Below are positions 61,650-64,000 of a DNA stretch of 64,000 nt, in pieces. The position numbers and the translations under genes were made by a program. Numbering within the stretch: the stretch's first letter is position 1; every line of letters begins with the position of its first letter. The stretch is from positions 62,001 through 126,000 of the forward strand of contig CACZZQ010000012.1 of assembly GCA_902785695.1 (NCBI GenBank). Direction: 5' to 3'. A model generated the notes under the pieces. That model was not told the DNA's origin and ran no database searches. It saw nothing but the letters and a program-made list of their open reading frames with translations. Source of the DNA: an uncultured Prevotellaceae bacterium (GTDB taxonomy: Bacteria > Bacteroidota > Bacteroidia > Bacteroidales > Bacteroidaceae).

Positions 61650-63026
61650 TTACCTCATTGTATCCCAAACGAAGGTTGAGAAAATAACAAACAAGGTTAA
61701 ACCGAACAACACTATCTCCGGTTTTGCTTTCAGAACAGGATAGAGTGCTGGGGTACTCTGTTCCTTTTCTGCTCGTTCGTCATATTCACTAATAAACCAG
61801 AAAGCAGCCAAATAGAATGTTGAAATATGGGGCATAGCTTTTCTCAACTCAAGTCCATCATTCATGACAGCAAGAGCCAGCATCTCCAATACAGTGAAAA
61901 CAAATAAAGGCAAGATTGTTACTTCCCATTTTTTCAGAACGAGAACAAAACCGTTCCAGAAAGCGAGGAATAGTATGAACTTTAAAAGTAGCCCAGGTCC
62001 ATACCAAGGCAGTTGGGACATATTCGTGACCCCCAACTGAAGTAACTGGGGGAAGGGACCTATCAGAACACCGACAGTACTAGTTACGATTCCAAAAGTA
62101 GTGGTGTCCACATAATTTTCATTTCTTGAAAGGTCATCCGCGAACGAGCTTAACTTCGCGAGAATAATAGGCATGGAAATCACTAAAACAGCCACTATAA
62201 CAAAAGCTACTGGGCCTGCATTGTTCTTATTCAATTTTTTACCGCCAAAATAGGACATTATTCCCATCAACATCAGGCCTGTCACTGCTCCCCGGAAGAA
62301 AACCATGAGGATTGTCATAAAGAATGCCAACACCAGAAAGGCAATATTTTTACTTGACAAATATCTATAAAAGGCCCAAAAACAAGTAATCACGATAAAG
62401 ACCATGAAAATTTCCTTACGGAAAGATGCATAATAAAAGATGCTAAAAGATGATATAGAATAAGTTAGTGCTGCCATATAAGCATACTCAATTTGCATGA
62501 TTCTTTTACCAAGACTGAGCATCATCATTGCACCCACTGCACCCACCATAGTCTGTGATATAAATAGAAAGTATTTTGAATGTATCAAATTAAGAAATAG
62601 CGATTGGGTCATACTTGCCCCCCAGTCTTGAAAATCCCACCAAGTCCAAAGCTTCTGAATTAGAGCAGGCTGGTCAAAAAAAGGCGTTTCGCTTTCAACT
62701 ATAACATCATCCACTTGAGAATAGGCGTATGGGTCTGTATAGTCCCAAAAATACGTATCACCCGAATAGTATACTGACGCATCTAATATTGTAAATACAA
62801 AGATGATAGAATAGCAGAATACGGTTATACCGAGTCTTCCGTAGCTATAATATTCCTCGTTTTTCCCTATGCTACACCATAAAACAATACAATAACTTAC
62901 AAAAAAAAGTATGTTGATAAAGTTGTAATAACTGATAATGTCATTACAATAAAATGGAAGAACAGAGAATAGTATTATTCCTGCCCATAAATATATGTGG
63001 ATTGTCGATTTTAGTAGTGAGGTCAT
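61650..63026 (-). CDS. Multi-spanning membrane protein, probable polysaccharide polymerase
   Basis: The 458-aa protein has about ten to eleven hydrophobic segments and a longer polar loop near residues 85-135 (YYSGDTYFWDYTDPYAYSQVDD, then ETPFFDQPALIQKLW). A second family-like feature is the GAVTGLMLMGIMSYFGGKK stretch. Wzy-type O-antigen polymerases have this size and topology and little sequence conservation. Its place among glycosyltransferases with a Wzx flippase in the same locus supports Wzy, but a membrane glycosyltransferase is possible. The start is ATG 63026 (TTG two codons earlier). Confidence 0.7.
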   Translation of the reverse strand: MTSLLKSTIHIYLWAGIILFSVLPFYCNDIISYYNFINILFFVSYCIVLWCSIGKNEEYYSYGRLGITVFCYSIIFVFTILDASVYYSGDTYFWDYTDPYAYSQVDDVIVESETPFFDQPALIQKLWTWWDFQDWGASMTQSLFLNLIHSKYFLFISQTMVGAVGAMMMLSLGKRIMQIEYAYMAALTYSISSFSIFYYASFRKEIFMVFIVITCFWAFYRYLSSKNIAFLVLAFFMTILMVFFRGAVTGLMLMGIMSYFGGKKLNKNNAGPVAFVIVAVLVISMPIILAKLSSFADDLSRNENYVDTTTFGIVTSTVGVLIGPFPQLLQLGVTNMSQLPWYGPGLLLKFILFLAFWNGFVLVLKKWEVTILPLFVFTVLEMLALAVMNDGLELRKAMPHISTFYLAAFWFISEYDERAEKEQSTPALYPVLKAKPEIVLFGLTLFVIFSTFVWDTMR

Positions 63027-63036
63027 AAACAATCCT

Positions 63037-64000
63037 CTAATGCTTTATATAGCCACGCAATCGCCAGTACCAACCTAATACGGTTACGGTAGCTTTTACT
63101 CCAATTGTCTGAACCATTTTTTTTGTTCGCTTAGATTTTGGAGAAGAGCAATATGTCAATAAATCACGATGTTTTTGTAGAATACCTAAGGCTTCCGGCT
63201 TATCAGCATCGTTTAAAGTACTGTATGCATAACCACGACTCACCCATATATTGGCCAAATAAGCACGTATGGCATCTGCATTTGTGCAACCATTATCACA
63301 CTGAGATTTCCAGTAACTGAAAATCTGGTCATAACTGTGGTAAGTACGAATGCTGGCCGTAGTTGTTATACTTGCCTCTCTATGGTAGTAACCATAAAAG
63401 TTAAGATTGACGAATCTTGCTGTCAGTACGTGTTGCCAGAGATGCATACTCCAATAGATGTCTTCGCTAAGCATACCTATAGGAAATAAAATGTCATACT
63501 CAAGTAAGAGCTGCCTGCGAACCAACAAGAAGCAGGCACTTATCTGCAACTGCTGAGTTGTCACCAAATAGGAGAAAACGGCCTGTGTGTCTGGCAATTT
63601 CACTATAGTATCAATATCATAGTCAGCACTGTTGACACGCTGGGTATGGTTCCAAATATCAACTCTCTTAAATGCAACAAGATCGGCTGTTCCTCCCTTT
63701 AACAGTCTTTCCAAACCGTCAGCTAATAGCCATTCATCGTCGGAATCGAGAAAAACAATGTATTCCCCTGTAGCCTGCCTAATACCAGTATTGCGTGCTC
63801 CAGAAAGTCCCTGATTCTTTTGATGAACGACGTTAATGCGTTGATCTGAGCCTGCTATCTTATCACAAAGATCACCACTCCCATCGGTACTTCCATCATC
63901 CACCAGAATCACTTCTATGTCTTTATAGCTCTGGCGTATCACCGACTGGACGCAACGCTCCAGATAGGGCTTGACGTTATAAACTGGAATGACTACGCTA
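63037..64000 (-). CDS. Glycosyltransferase family 2, 5' end outside the window
   Basis: The visible part (about 320 aa) starts upstream of the edge: the last bases read SVVIPVYNVKPYLERCVQSV, then IRQSYKDIEVILVDDGSTDG, the classic GT2 opening. The DxD region is FLDSDDEWLL, followed by an acceptor-binding C-terminal half. Only the first few codons should be missing. It lies 10 bp upstream of the putative polymerase gene and is likely part of the same transcription unit. Confidence 0.93.
   Translation of the reverse strand, partial: SVVIPVYNVKPYLERCVQSVIRQSYKDIEVILVDDGSTDGSGDLCDKIAGSDQRINVVHQKNQGLSGARNTGIRQATGEYIVFLDSDDEWLLADGLERLLKGGTADLVAFKRVDIWNHTQRVNSADYDIDTIVKLPDTQAVFSYLVTTQQLQISACFLLVRRQLLLEYDILFPIGMLSEDIYWSMHLWQHVLTARFVNLNFYGYYHREASITTTASIRTYHSYDQIFSYWKSQCDNGCTNADAIRAYLANIWVSRGYAYSTLNDADKPEALGILQKHRDLLTYCSSPKSKRTKKMVQTIGVKATVTVLGWYWRLRGYIKH

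Overview
The window looks like chromosomal DNA of a Bacteroidota bacterium, most likely a Prevotella-like member of the Bacteroidales. The evidence is: repeated -7 elements of the TAnnTTTG type, mostly TACCTTTG, in front of genes; a split glycine decarboxylase (gcvPA plus gcvPB); lipoproteins with the LruC/DUF4842, BACON-like and DUF3316 types of domain; proteins with T9SS-like C-terminal tails; and a TviB-type sugar dehydrogenase in a large surface-polysaccharide locus. No plasmid, phage or insertion sequence was seen.

Layout. 1-6.7 kb (minus strand): pfkA, then lplA-gcvT-gcvH-gcvPA-gcvPB-lpd, the glycine cleavage system with its lipoate ligase. 6.9-8.3 kb: a lipoprotein, a small unknown ORF and a 22-bp palindromic tandem array. 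8.3-13.1 kb (plus): dxs-trkA-trkH. 13-15 kb (minus): an AAA ATPase plus DUF4435/TOPRIM-like pair resembling the PARIS defence architecture, next to a tRNA-Val(GAC). 15.3-17.4 kb: an FKBP isomerase lipoprotein and a glycyl-tRNA synthetase gene whose 5' part carries a deletion with a frameshift. 17.5-24 kb (plus): a large secreted modular protein, topoisomerase IV subunit A and a DUF3316 protein. 24-29.6 kb (minus): a deoxysugar (probably L-fucose) uptake and oxidation cluster with FucP, a mutarotase, an AraC regulator, an aldo/keto reductase, an amidohydrolase/lactonase and a Zn-dehydrogenase.

29.8-38.5 kb (plus): an S41 peptidase lipoprotein, then a five-gene run of membrane sensors. Four of these are double-Cache receptors, some with HAMP and histidine-kinase-like parts that have lost the phospho-acceptor histidine. 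The fifth is a TPR/transmembrane/degenerate-ATPase protein. A triple 16-bp palindrome with an exact 21-bp period lies directly upstream of the promoter of this run. With no response regulator nearby, it is the best candidate here for an undescribed system. 38.5-47.8 kb (minus): a CotH-family secreted protein, two LruC-like lipoproteins around an OmpA-type outer-membrane protein, and a UDP-sugar dehydrogenase. 47.8-64 kb (minus): surface polysaccharide synthesis (glycosyltransferases, flippase, a multi-membrane polymerase candidate, sugar oxidoreductase and amidotransferase, VanZ), interrupted by a decayed AAA/PD-(D/E)XK pseudogene and a large FAD/Fe-S oxidoreductase.

A theme runs through the whole window: short repeats that look intergenic (GC-rich palindromes, heptamer tandem repeats, a 21-bp tandem repeat) sit in frame inside conserved housekeeping genes (gcvPB, gcvPA, gcvT, dxs, parC, the AAA ATPase, and at least six times in the FAD/Fe-S gene). 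One palindrome family yields the same peptide, SSPEGDT, in three unrelated proteins, much as Rickettsia palindromic elements do in their hosts.
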